From Actinomadura sp. NAK00032 (GTDB taxonomy: Bacteria > Actinomycetota > Actinomycetes > Streptosporangiales > Streptosporangiaceae), in the NCBI RefSeq assembly GCF_013364275.1, contig NZ_CP054932.1:2666001-2730000 (forward strand): 64,000 bases of DNA, given 5' to 3'. Both the position numbers and the translations under genes were made by a program. Below the pieces are notes generated by a model. It was not told where the DNA came from. It did no database searches and saw only the letters and a program-made list of their open reading frames with translations. Shown piece after piece: positions 1 to 7,798 of this stretch (positions within the stretch are counted from its first letter, which is position 1; each line of letters begins with the position of its first letter).

Positions 1-75
1 CCGGGCAGGGTCACCGGCGTCACCGAGCGCTGGAGCGCCCCGCGCGGCGAGGCCGCCGGCTTCGTGGAGCGGTGA
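1..75 (+). CDS. acyP: Acylphosphatase, C-terminal end (partial)
   Basis: Only the last 24 codons are inside the window, reading in frame from base 1 to a TGA at 73-75. The tail reads GRVTGVTERWSAP then GFVER, which resembles the C-terminus of small acylphosphatases (hydrolysis of carboxyl-phosphate bonds). Position supports this: in Streptomyces an acylphosphatase gene sits just before smc. The fragment is too short to show catalytic residues, so the call rests on tail similarity and synteny. Confidence 0.6.
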   Translation, partial: PGRVTGVTERWSAPRGEAAGFVER

Positions 76-252
76 CGGGTGGGGAGTTCCGGTTTGTACC
101 TGCTAAACTAGTAGAGGAAGGTTGTTACCGGCCTGTGATGTGCGGCTTGACCAGGACACCGGCCGGTGCGACTCTAGACGATACGCGCACCGACTTCAGC
201 TGATTCTCGTGCGCGATCCCTGCTGGTTACTCAGCGTGGAGGACCCTTAGTC

Positions 253-450
253 ATGGCGAAGGCTCTACTCGGCCACGTCGGCGGTCCCGACCCCCGGATG
301 GTCGCGGAGATGCGGCGCCTGCAGCAGCGCGTACGTGACCTGGAGGCCGAGCTCGTACGGCTCCAGGCGGAGAACGACGCGCTTGCGACGGCGACGGACG
401 ACGATGTGATGTCGCTCGCGGTTAAGGACCGCGAACCCGCGCTGACCTAG
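253..450 (+). CDS. Small conserved coiled-coil protein of unknown function
   Basis: A 65-residue protein starting MAKALLGHVGGPDPR, followed by a heptad-like stretch (residues about 15-45, RRLQQRVRDLEAELVRLQAE) that should form a short parallel coiled coil, then an acidic tail. A GGAGG ribosome site lies at 238-242, ten bases before the ATG. The start and tail resemble small conserved actinobacterial proteins, but I know no function. It is monocistronic: a strong terminator follows at 470-509. Its leucine-zipper-like core could dimerise; no DNA-binding basic region is evident. Confidence 0.75.
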   Translation: MAKALLGHVGGPDPRMVAEMRRLQQRVRDLEAELVRLQAENDALATATDDDVMSLAVKDREPALT

Positions 451-469
451 TCTCGGCGCTCCATCCTCA

Positions 470-509
470 AAACACAGGGACGCCGACCTTCGGCGTCCCT
501 AAGGTGTTT
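470..509 (+). terminator. Intrinsic terminator after the small coiled-coil gene
   Basis: Perfect 11-bp stem (476-486 with 490-500) and a 3-base loop, extended by AAACAC/GTGTTT outer pairing (470-475 with 504-509) and followed by a short T-rich stretch. It closes the small gene at 450 and insulates it from the repeat and smc region. Confidence 0.8.
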
Positions 510-515
510 ATTTGC

Positions 516-767
516 GTGTTGATGGCTTCGCCCTCGGCGGTCGGGCCTGGCGGCCCTTCCTTCAACGGGCAAAGCGGCGATCGCTGTGTTGATGGCTTCG
601 CCCTCGGCGGTCGGGCCTGGCGGCCCTTCCTTCAACGGGCAAAGCGGCGATCGCTGCATCGCTTCGGCTCGCCTGGCGGCTCGCTGCGCGATCAGGTTCT
701 CGCTTCGCTCGAACCCGGCTTCGCACGCGATCGCAACGCTGAGGCCCCCGCAGGCTCAGCTTACGGA
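516..767 (+). repeat. Dispersed repeat family A, copy 1, with a duplicated 70-bp head
   Basis: Bases 516-585 and 586-655 are identical 70-bp tandem units. The second continues into 656-767, giving a full element of about 180 bp (586-767). The same element occurs at about 4789-4971 (same strand) and 13471-13652 (opposite strand). It contains GCGATCGC motifs, a CAGGTTC...GAACCTG-type hairpin in copies 2 and 3, and ends in a GCTGAG...CTCAGC hairpin (copies 1 and 3). It is open in several frames, but it is found only between genes and is better read as a non-coding mobile or structured repeat. Confidence 0.85.
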
Positions 768-1142
768 CGAGACAGTGCAGGTCTCCGCCGGTACAGGCGT
801 CCCTCTGGTGTGGGTTTCGTCGGCTGCGGTCGCTTGTGGCGGGCCGCCGTCTGATTGCCATCGTGCAGGAGCGGCGTCGTGAGGTCCATCGCGCGATCGC
901 ATGACTTGCCCGCCGGGCGGTGTCCGCGGGTGCATCCTGGGATCGGCGTCGCGCCCGGGGTGCGGGGTCAAAAAGTGGCAAAGGTTTCCGGGGTTCGGGG
1001 CGGCCGGAACCGGGGGGTTGTGTGTTGATCTCTGGGAGCGTGGCATCGGACGGGGGCCGCGCGTGACGGCGGGGTCGTCGGGCGGGTACGCGATAGCCTC
1101 TAGCGTTGCGATGCCGCCTGCGGCGCGAGGGAGGGACGGCGC
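768..1142. other. Non-coding stretch upstream of smc
   Basis: No convincing gene. It holds the presumed smc promoter and leader. A GGGAGGG ribosome site lies at about 1130-1136, just before the TTG start at 1143. A GCCGC-ct-GCGGC hairpin lies immediately upstream of it (about 1111-1124) and might affect access to the ribosome site. No clear -35/-10 pair was found. Confidence 0.5.
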
Positions 1143-4100
1143 TTGTACCTGAAGACCTTGACGTTGCGCGGCTTCAAGTCCTTCGCGTCCTCCACCACGC
1201 TCAAGTTCGAGCCGGGGATCACGGCCGTCGTGGGGCCGAACGGGTCGGGCAAGTCCAACGTCGTGGACGCGCTGGCCTGGGTGATGGGCGAGCAGGGCGC
1301 CAAGTCGCTGCGCGGCGGCAAGATGGAGGACGTCATCTTCGCCGGGACGGCGAACCGGGCGCCGCTCGGGCGCGCCGAGGTCGTGCTGACGATCGACAAC
1401 GCCGACGGGGCGCTGCCGATCGACTACACCGAGGTGACGATCAGCCGGCTGATGTTCCGGTCGGGGTCCAGCGAGTACGCGATCAACGGCGACTCGTGCC
1501 GGCTGCTCGACATCCAGGAGCTGCTGTCGGACTCCGGCATCGGGCGCGAGATGCACGTCATCATCGGGCAGGGGCAGCTCGACCGCGTCCTGCACTCGGG
1601 CCCGGAGGGGCGCCGGGCGGTGATCGAGGAGGCGGCCGGCGTCCTCAAGCACCGCAAGCGCAAGGAGAAGGCGCTGCGGAAGCTCGACGCGATGCAGGGC
1701 AACCTGACCCGCGTCCAGGACCTCACCGGTGAGCTGCGCCGCCAGCTGAAGCCGCTCGGCAAGCAGGCCGAGATCGCGCGGCGCGCGGCGGTGATCCAGG
1801 CCGACCTGCGGGACGCGCGGCTGCGGCTGCTGGCCGACGACCTCGTCTCGCTGCGGACGAGGCTGGAGCAGGAGGCCGCCGACGAGGCCGCGATCCGGGA
1901 GCGCCGCACCGAGACGGAGCGGGCGCTGGGCGAGGCGCAGCGGCGCGAGGCCGTCCTGGAGGCGGAGGAGGCCGAGCAGGCGCCGAGGCTCGCGCAGGTC
2001 CAGGACACCTGGTTCCAGCTGTCGGCGCTGAAGGAGCGGCTGCGGGGCGTCGCCGACCTCGCCGCCGAGCGGCACCGCAACGCCGCGGAGGCGCGCGAGG
2101 AGGAGCGGCGGGGCCGCGACCCCGAGGACATGGAGCGCGAGGCCGCCGAGATCCGCGAGCAGGAGGAGATGCTCCGCGCCGCGCTGGACGAGGCCCAGGA
2201 CGGTCTCGCCGACGCCGTGGAGCAGCGGACGGGCGTCGAGGAGGCCCTCGCGGCCGAGGAGCGCCGCCTCCAGGCCGCCGCGCGCGCCGCCGCCGACCGC
2301 CGCGAGGAGCTGGCCCGGCTGCGCGGCCGGGTCGAGGCGCTGCGCAGCAAGGCGCAGGCCGGCCGGTCGGAGATCGGACGGCTCGCCGACGCCCGCGAGG
2401 AGGCCGAGCAGCGCGCCGACGACGCCCGCGTGGAGTTCGAGGCGTTCGAGGCCGAGGTCGTCGAGGACCCCGCGCTCGCCGCCGAGCACGAGGCCGCGCA
2501 GGAGGCGCTCGCGACCGCGAAGGACGCCGCCGAGGCCGCGCGCGCCGGTGTGGACGGGCCGCGCGGAGCGCTGAAGGAGGCGCGGGGCGCGGTGGGCGCC
2601 GCGCGGTCCGCCGACCAGGCGGCGCAGAAGAAGGTCACGGCGCTGCAGGCGCGGATCGAGGCCCTGAACCTGACGCTGGCCAGCGCCGCCGACGGCGGCG
2701 AGGCCCTGCTGTCGGCGGGCGCGGACGGTTCCCTCGAAGGCGTGCTCGGCACGGTCGCGTCGCTGCTGAACGTCCGGTCCGGGTACGAGACGGCGGTCGC
2801 CGCCGCCCTGGGGAACGCGGCCGAGGCCATCGCGGTCGGCTCGCTCGACACGGCGGAGGCCGCGCTGGCGCTGCTGCGCACCCGCGACGCCGGACGCGCC
2901 GGGCTTCTCGTCGGCGGGGGAGCGGCCGCGCCCGGAACACGGGTGCCGGGCGTCGACTACGCGATCGACGCGGTGAGCGTCCCCGAGGTCGTGCGTCCGG
3001 CCGTGGAGCATCTCCTGCGGGACGTGGCGGTCGTCGACGACGTGCCGTCCGCCGCAGCGCTGGTCCGGCGGGAGGCGTCCCTGCGCGCCGTGACGCGCGA
3101 CGGCGAACTCGTCGGCGCGCACTGGGCGCAGGGTGGTGCGAGCGGTGGGCAGGGCCTTCTGCAGATGCGCGCGACCCTTGACCAGGCCACCGAAGACCTG
3201 GCCGCCGCTGAGACGGCTGCGGGGGCCGCCGCCGACGAACTCACGGCGTCCATGGAGCGTGAGCAGTCCGCCCAGATGGCGCTGGAGGCCGCGGAGGCCG
3301 CCGCGGGCGAGGCCCAGGCCAGCGTGAACCAGGCCCAGGCCGACCTTGACCGCGTCCGAGCGCGCGTGCGCGAGTTCGACGCGCAGGCGGCGCAGGAGGC
3401 CAAGCGCGCCGCGCGCCTGGAGGCCGACGTCCGGGCCGCGCGCGGCGAGGCGGAGCGGCTGACCAAAGCACTGGACGCCGCGACCGAGTCGCTGGAGCGC
3501 GACACCCAGGCCGCCGAGGAACTGGCGATGCGGCTCGCCGAGTCGGAGGAGGCCGCCGAGGTCGCCGACGAGGCCGGGCACGACACCGAGGCGCGCGACG
3601 ACCTGCATGCCCGGAGCCAGGAGCTGCGGTCCGCCGAGATGGAGGCGCGGCTGTCGGTCCGCACCGCCGAGGAGCGCGTGCAGGCCATCACCGGCCGCGC
3701 CGACGCCCTCGAACGCGGCGCCCGCCGCGAGCGCGAGGAGCGCGCGCGGGCCGCGCAGCGCCGCGCCCGCCGCGAGGAGCAGGCCAGGGTCGCCAAGGCC
3801 GTCCACCGCGGCGCCCGGACGGCCCTCGACCGCATCGAGCACTCCCTCGCCGCCGCCGTCCGCCGCCGCGAGGCCGCCGAGCAGGCCAAGGCCGCGCGCG
3901 AGGCCGAGCTGAAGGTCGTCCGGACGCAGGTCCGCGAGCTGTCGGCGACCCTGGAGCGCCTCGTCAACGTCGTCCACGGCAACGAGGTCGCCCGCGCCGA
4001 GCAGCGGCTCCGGCTGGAGCAGTACGAGCAGCGGGCCCTGGAGGAGTTCGGCCTGGAGGTCGAGTCGCTGGTCGCCGAGTACGGCCCGGACCAACTCGTC

Positions 4101-4793
4101 CCGCCCGACCCGGAGAAGGGGGAGGACGCCCGGCCCGTCCCCTACGACCGGACCGTCCAGGAGAAGCGCGCCAAGGTCGCCGAGCGGCAGCTCAACCAGC
4201 TCGGCAAGGTCAACCCGCTCGCCCTGGAGGAGTTCGCGGCGCTGGAGGAGCGGCACGCGTTCCTCACCTCGCAGCTGGAGGACCTGAAGAAGACCCAGCG
4301 GGAGCTGCTCGGCCTGGTCAAGGAGGTCGACGACCGCGTCCAGGAGGTGTTCGCCGCCGCCTACGAGGACACCGCCCGCGAGTTCGAGCGGATCTTCGCG
4401 CGGCTGTTCCCCGGCGGCGAGGGCAGCCTCTCGCTGACCGTCCCCGACGACATGCTCACGACCGGGGTCGAGGTGTCGGCCCGCCCGCCCGGCAAGAAGG
4501 TCAAGCGGCTGTCGCTGCTGTCCGGCGGCGAGCGGTCGCTGGTCGCCATCGCCTTCCTGGTCGCCGTGTTCAAGGCCCGCCCGTCCCCGTTCTACGTCCT
4601 GGACGAGGTCGAGGCCGCACTGGACGATACCAACACCCAGCGGCTCATCACCGTCTTCGAAGAGCTGCGCGAATCGTCCCAACTCATCGTCATCACCCAC
4701 CAGAAGCGCACGATGGAGGGCGCCGACGCCCTCTACGGCGTCAGCATGCGAGGCGACGGCGTAACCCAGGTGGTCAGCCAGCGGTTGAGTTGA
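1143..4793 (+). CDS. smc: Chromosome segregation ATPase SMC
   Basis: A 1216-residue SMC protein, the core of the bacterial condensin that compacts and separates chromosomes with ScpA/ScpB. Seen: N-terminal head with Walker A GPNGSGKS (residues 31-38); QGQLD region; long charged coiled coils; a central hinge with Gly-rich turns (about residues 510-660); and a C-terminal head with the ABC signature LLSGGERS and Walker B FYVLDEVEAALDD. Length is normal. The start is TTG, chosen because MYLKTLTLRGFKSF is the family N-terminus and a GGGAGGG site precedes it. The stop codon lies at the edge of repeat copy 2. Flanking direct repeats (copies 1 and 2) bracket the gene. Confidence 0.97.
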   Translation: MYLKTLTLRGFKSFASSTTLKFEPGITAVVGPNGSGKSNVVDALAWVMGEQGAKSLRGGKMEDVIFAGTANRAPLGRAEVVLTIDNADGALPIDYTEVTISRLMFRSGSSEYAINGDSCRLLDIQELLSDSGIGREMHVIIGQGQLDRVLHSGPEGRRAVIEEAAGVLKHRKRKEKALRKLDAMQGNLTRVQDLTGELRRQLKPLGKQAEIARRAAVIQADLRDARLRLLADDLVSLRTRLEQEAADEAAIRERRTETERALGEAQRREAVLEAEEAEQAPRLAQVQDTWFQLSALKERLRGVADLAAERHRNAAEAREEERRGRDPEDMEREAAEIREQEEMLRAALDEAQDGLADAVEQRTGVEEALAAEERRLQAAARAAADRREELARLRGRVEALRSKAQAGRSEIGRLADAREEAEQRADDARVEFEAFEAEVVEDPALAAEHEAAQEALATAKDAAEAARAGVDGPRGALKEARGAVGAARSADQAAQKKVTALQARIEALNLTLASAADGGEALLSAGADGSLEGVLGTVASLLNVRSGYETAVAAALGNAAEAIAVGSLDTAEAALALLRTRDAGRAGLLVGGGAAAPGTRVPGVDYAIDAVSVPEVVRPAVEHLLRDVAVVDDVPSAAALVRREASLRAVTRDGELVGAHWAQGGASGGQGLLQMRATLDQATEDLAAAETAAGAAADELTASMEREQSAQMALEAAEAAAGEAQASVNQAQADLDRVRARVREFDAQAAQEAKRAARLEADVRAARGEAERLTKALDAATESLERDTQAAEELAMRLAESEEAAEVADEAGHDTEARDDLHARSQELRSAEMEARLSVRTAEERVQAITGRADALERGARREREERARAAQRRARREEQARVAKAVHRGARTALDRIEHSLAAAVRRREAAEQAKAAREAELKVVRTQVRELSATLERLVNVVHGNEVARAEQRLRLEQYEQRALEEFGLEVESLVAEYGPDQLVPPDPEKGEDARPVPYDRTVQEKRAKVAERQLNQLGKVNPLALEEFAALEERHAFLTSQLEDLKKTQRELLGLVKEVDDRVQEVFAAAYEDTAREFERIFARLFPGGEGSLSLTVPDDMLTTGVEVSARPPGKKVKRLSLLSGGERSLVAIAFLVAVFKARPSPFYVLDEVEAALDDTNTQRLITVFEELRESSQLIVITHQKRTMEGADALYGVSMRGDGVTQVVSQRLS

Positions 4794-4971
4794 TTGCTTC
4801 GCCCTCGGCGGTCGGCGCTGGCGCGCCTTCCTTCAACGGGCAAAGCGGCGATCGCTGCATCGCTTCGGCTCGCCTTGCGGCTCGCTGCGCGATCAGGTTC
4901 TCGCTTCGCTCGAACCTGGCTTCGCACGCGATCGCAACGTTGCGGCCGACACCGGCCGGGCTCACGGACGT
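4789..4971 (+). repeat. Dispersed repeat family A, copy 2
   Basis: About 180 bp closely matching copy 1 (GTTGAT-GCTTCGCCCTCGGCGG start, then CAACGGGCAAAGCGGCGATCGC, then the CAGGTTC/GAACCTG hairpin near 4895-4919). The match begins at the smc stop codon: the TGA of smc lies within the element's first bases. Unlike copies 1 and 3, the final GCTGAG/CTCAGC hairpin is lost, and the end is a CGGCCG-aca-CCGGCCG inverted repeat instead. Confidence 0.85.
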
Positions 4972-5296
4972 GCGCCTTGCCGCCCGCGCCGTGTTGCGGA
5001 TTTCATATGGCCGTAATATTCGCGGCCGGTGATTGGAGCGTTGCATCGCCTATCCGTCCGCAATTCGGACGGGCGCGAAATCTTTTTCACCCGGCAATAA
5101 CCGATGGATTACGGGCGCGTTCTCGCCGGTGACGTGGACGGCGCGTGATCCGCGTGCACTGACGGTGATGCGGCGGCGACGCTGGCGGGCTTGTGCGGCT
5201 CCGGGGCATCCACTACCCATGTGCACCGTGGTTCTCCGGCTCCCCTCACCGGGTGCCCTCCGCCCGGTACGGAGGACCGGTGGAGAGGTGCTGCCC
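4972..5296. other. Non-coding leader of the globin pair with an AT-rich island
   Basis: No gene seen. Bases about 5005-5115 are unusually AT-rich for this genome (TTTCATATGG, GTAATATTC, TCTTTTTCA), as expected for a promoter or regulator site. A 7-bp hairpin CCGTCCG-caatt-CGGACGG lies at 5054-5072. An NO-responsive repressor site would be logical upstream of flavohemoglobin genes, but I cannot match a known consensus. Confidence 0.4.
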
Positions 5297-5704
5297 ATGG
5301 ACGCCGGCAAACTCAAGGACAATTTCGCCCTGGTGGGCGCGAACGGCGTGGACGTCGCCGAGTATTTCTATGCCGACCTTTTCGCGCGGGCGCCGCAGCT
5401 CAGATCGATGTTCCCGGCCGCGATGGCCAAACAGCACGAGGTGCTGCTCGCGGCGCTGTCCCAGATCGTCTCGTCCGTCGACGACCCGGACGCGCTCGTG
5501 CCGTTCCTGCGGGACCTCGGCCGGCGCCACCACGGCTTCGGCGTCGCCGCCGACCACTACACGCCCGTCGGCGCGAGCCTGCTCGCCACCCTCGCCCACT
5601 TCAGCGGCCCCGCGTGGAGCGCGGACCTGGAACGCGACTGGACGGCCGCCTACGGCGTGGTCGCCCAGGTCATGACGGAGGCCGCCGCCGAGCCCGTCTC
5701 CTGA
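5297..5704 (+). CDS. Single-domain globin of the flavohemoglobin type
   Basis: A 135-residue haem protein made of one globin domain, likely binding O2 or NO. Seen: Tyr25 (B10) in AEYFYADLF, Phe39 in the CD turn, Gln46 (E7) in AKQHEVLL, and proximal His78 in LGRRHHGFGV, all as in Hmp globin domains. Start ATG at 5297 has GGAGAGG at 5282-5288; a longer upstream reading is possible but lacks globin sequence. It ends six bases before a second gene whose first 135 residues are clearly similar, so the pair looks like a tandem duplication in which this copy lacks the reductase half. Partner reductase is probably the neighbour. Confidence 0.85.
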   Translation: MDAGKLKDNFALVGANGVDVAEYFYADLFARAPQLRSMFPAAMAKQHEVLLAALSQIVSSVDDPDALVPFLRDLGRRHHGFGVAADHYTPVGASLLATLAHFSGPAWSADLERDWTAAYGVVAQVMTEAAAEPVS

Positions 5705-5710
5705 TCCGGC

Positions 5711-6862
5711 GTGGACGCCCAGCGGCTGAAGGACAGCTTCGACCGGGTCGCGGGGCAGGGTGACGCCGTCGCCCTGTTCTTCTACTCCGACCTGTTCGTC
5801 CGCAACCCCCACCTGCGCGACATGTTCCCCGTCGGGATGAGCGGCCAGCGGGACAAGCTGCTGCGCGCCCTCGGGCACATCGTCGCCCAGGTCGACGACC
5901 TGCCGGCCCTCGTCCCGTTCCTGCGGCAGCTCGGCCGCGACCACCGGCGGTTCGGGATCGTCGCCGAGCACTACCCGCACGTCGGCGCGAGCCTCCTGGC
6001 CACCCTGCGGCACTTCACCGGCGACGACTGGACCGACGACGTCGAGGGCGACTGGAACGCCGCCTACAGCCTGGTCGCCAAGGTCATGCTGGAGGCCGCC
6101 GACGAGAACGCCCTCACGGCCCCCGCCTGGTGGAACGGCCAGGTCGTCGCGGTCGAGCGGCGACGGTTCGACATCGCCGTCCTGCGTGTCCAGCCGGACC
6201 GGCCGCTGCCGTACCGGCCCGGCCAGTCGGTCGCGCTGGAGGTGCCGTCGCGGCTGCGGCACTGGCGGTACTACTCGATGGCGAACGCGCCCCGCCCCGA
6301 CCACACCGTCGACTTCCATGTCCGGCTGGTGGACGGCGGGCCGGTGAGCCCGGTCCTGGTGCGCGGCACGGAGACCGGCGACCGGGTCCGGATGGGCGCG
6401 CCGATCGGCACGCTCACCCTGGACGAGGAGTCCCCGCGGGACGTCCTGCTCGTCGCGGGCAGCACCGGCCTGGCGCCGCTCAAGGCGATCCTGGAGCAGA
6501 TCTCGCAGCGCACCGCACCGCCCCGCGTGCACCTGTTCTTCGGCGCCCGCACCCGCGACGGCCTGTACGACCTGGAGGACCTGACCAAGCTGGCCGGCGG
6601 CCTCCCCTGGCTCACCGTCGTCCCCGCCGTATCGGACGAACCCGGCGGACACGGCTTCTCCTCCGTCCTCACGTCGGGCGACGGGGACGTCGAGCACGGC
6701 AACCTGTCGGACGTCGTGGCCGGGCACGGCCCCTGGGACGGCCGCGACGCCTACGTGTGCGGGCCGTCCGCGATGGTCGGGCACACCGTCGAGCAACTGG
6801 CCCGCCTCGGCGTCGCCCGCGACCGCATCCGCCTGGAAACCTTCGCAGACGCACAGAGGTGA
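5711..6862 (+). CDS. Flavohemoglobin-like globin/FAD/NAD oxidoreductase
   Basis: A 383-residue three-domain protein: globin (1-135, proximal His78 in LGRDHRRFG), FAD-binding domain (about 140-245, RYYSMANAP as the RxYSxxN flavin motif) and NAD-binding domain (about 250-380, GSTGLAPLKAIL and YVCGPSAMV). Such enzymes turn NO plus O2 into nitrate with NAD(P)H in the cytoplasm. GTG start six bases after the preceding globin stop, so the two are co-transcribed. The downstream DivIVA gene overlaps the stop (GTGA). Slightly shorter than E. coli Hmp (about 396). Confidence 0.88.
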   Translation: MDAQRLKDSFDRVAGQGDAVALFFYSDLFVRNPHLRDMFPVGMSGQRDKLLRALGHIVAQVDDLPALVPFLRQLGRDHRRFGIVAEHYPHVGASLLATLRHFTGDDWTDDVEGDWNAAYSLVAKVMLEAADENALTAPAWWNGQVVAVERRRFDIAVLRVQPDRPLPYRPGQSVALEVPSRLRHWRYYSMANAPRPDHTVDFHVRLVDGGPVSPVLVRGTETGDRVRMGAPIGTLTLDEESPRDVLLVAGSTGLAPLKAILEQISQRTAPPRVHLFFGARTRDGLYDLEDLTKLAGGLPWLTVVPAVSDEPGGHGFSSVLTSGDGDVEHGNLSDVVAGHGPWDGRDAYVCGPSAMVGHTVEQLARLGVARDRIRLETFADAQR

Positions 6863-7524
6863 GCGCGTTGAACTCCCCGAACCTTCCCGTGGTGTCCGCC
6901 GGCACGCGGCTGACCCCCGGCGAGCTCCGTTCCGTGGTGTTCGGGCGGGCCGCCCTCGGCCGCCGCGGCTACGACGAGGAGCAGGTCCGCGGCTTCCTCG
7001 CCTACGTCGAGGGCGAACTCGTCCAGATCTTCACCGACAAGGCCGCGCTGGCCGACGAGGTGAACCGGCTGCGCGCCCAGGCGGCCAAGGGCGGCGGCTC
7101 CGGCGTGATGGCGCCCGAGGACGCCCACTTCCAGGCCGTCCGGATCCTGTCGCAGGCCCAGCAGACCGCCGACCTGTACGTCGCGGACGCCGAGCGCTAC
7201 ACCCGCGAACTCGCCCACGAGGCGCGGCTGCACCGGGAGGCGATCCTCTCGGACGCCAAGGGCCGCGCCGAGCACCTGCTGGAGGACGCGCACCGCAAGG
7301 CCGCCGCCGTGGCCGACGCCGCCGTCCGCTCCACGGAGGAGACCCGCCCCGCCCCGGACGACGAGCGCCGCTCGATGGAACGAGAGATCGCCTACCTGCG
7401 CACCTACAGCGACGTCTACCGCACCCACCTGCGCTCCTACCTGGAGGCCCTCCTCCGCAACGTCGACGAATGGGAGACCTCCGAACGGGCATCGTTGCCA
7501 CGCCGATCACCGAACCCGCAATGA
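6859..7524 (+). CDS. DivIVA-domain coiled-coil protein
   Basis: About 221 residues. The N-terminus has a DivIVA-type membrane-targeting hairpin (LTPGELRSVVFGR..RRGYDEEQVRGFL), followed by an Ala/Glu-rich coiled coil (about residues 45-165) as in cell-pole and Wag31-like proteins. This is a paralogue class, not the main DivIVA, since it lacks the ftsZ-sepF-yggT neighbourhood. The GTG at 6859 overlaps the flavohemoglobin stop (GTGA). TTG at 6868 is an alternative, with AGAGGTGA as its ribosome site. A role linking globins and polarity is unknown; co-transcription may be incidental. Confidence 0.8.
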   Translation: MSALNSPNLPVVSAGTRLTPGELRSVVFGRAALGRRGYDEEQVRGFLAYVEGELVQIFTDKAALADEVNRLRAQAAKGGGSGVMAPEDAHFQAVRILSQAQQTADLYVADAERYTRELAHEARLHREAILSDAKGRAEHLLEDAHRKAAAVADAAVRSTEETRPAPDDERRSMEREIAYLRTYSDVYRTHLRSYLEALLRNVDEWETSERASLPRRSPNPQ

Positions 7525-7798
7525 GCTGACCCACACCAGCCTCGGGGTTCGAAGCTCGGCCACCGACCACGGGCATGCCGACCGGCTCGCAACGGGGGTT
7601 CCAGGGAGCCACCTCCCTGAACCACCACACGGGTCGGGCGGCTGGAGGGCGCCCTAGCGCCCGGAGGCCGCCCGACCCGCCGGTCGAGAGGCTGTTTCGC
7701 CGAGACGCGCCAGCGGATCGGGGAAACAGCCTCTCGACCGCTGACGGGGGTTCCAGGGGGTCGCCCCCCTGGATAAGTCTGCAAAACTTGGGGGCGCT
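7525..7798. repeat. Structured intergenic repeat (family B) before ftsY
   Basis: A string of strong inverted repeats: GGTTC-AGGGAG / CTCCCT-GAACC near 7597-7624; a 13-bp stem 7630-7642/7667-7679 enclosing a second GGGCGC-ccta-GCGCCC stem (7647-7662); a perfect 18-bp stem 7681-7698/7723-7740 with a 24-base loop; and a 9-bp stem 7752-7760/7765-7773 with a 4-base loop. GGGGGTTCCAGGG occurs twice as a direct repeat. No gene is present. It resembles GC-rich dispersed repeats common in actinomycete gaps and probably also ends transcription from the globin operon. Confidence 0.75.

Noticed and set aside
76..252. TTGACC (147-152) with TCTAGA (173-178) as the promoter of the small coiled-coil gene
   Set aside because: The spacer is 20 bases and the -10 is a poor match; not listed as a feature.
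586..882. Open reading through the dispersed repeat (ASPSAVG-type peptide), also seen in the other copies
   Set aside because: It depends only on repeat conservation, has no ribosome site, varies in frame and orientation between copies, and lies only in gaps.
756..4700. A 1314-codon minus-strand open frame opposite smc, and similar long antisense frames opposite the flavohemoglobin, amtB and pot genes
   Set aside because: They are mirror frames created by high GC at third codon positions; residues are biased to Arg/Ala/Gly/Pro and no domain is seen.
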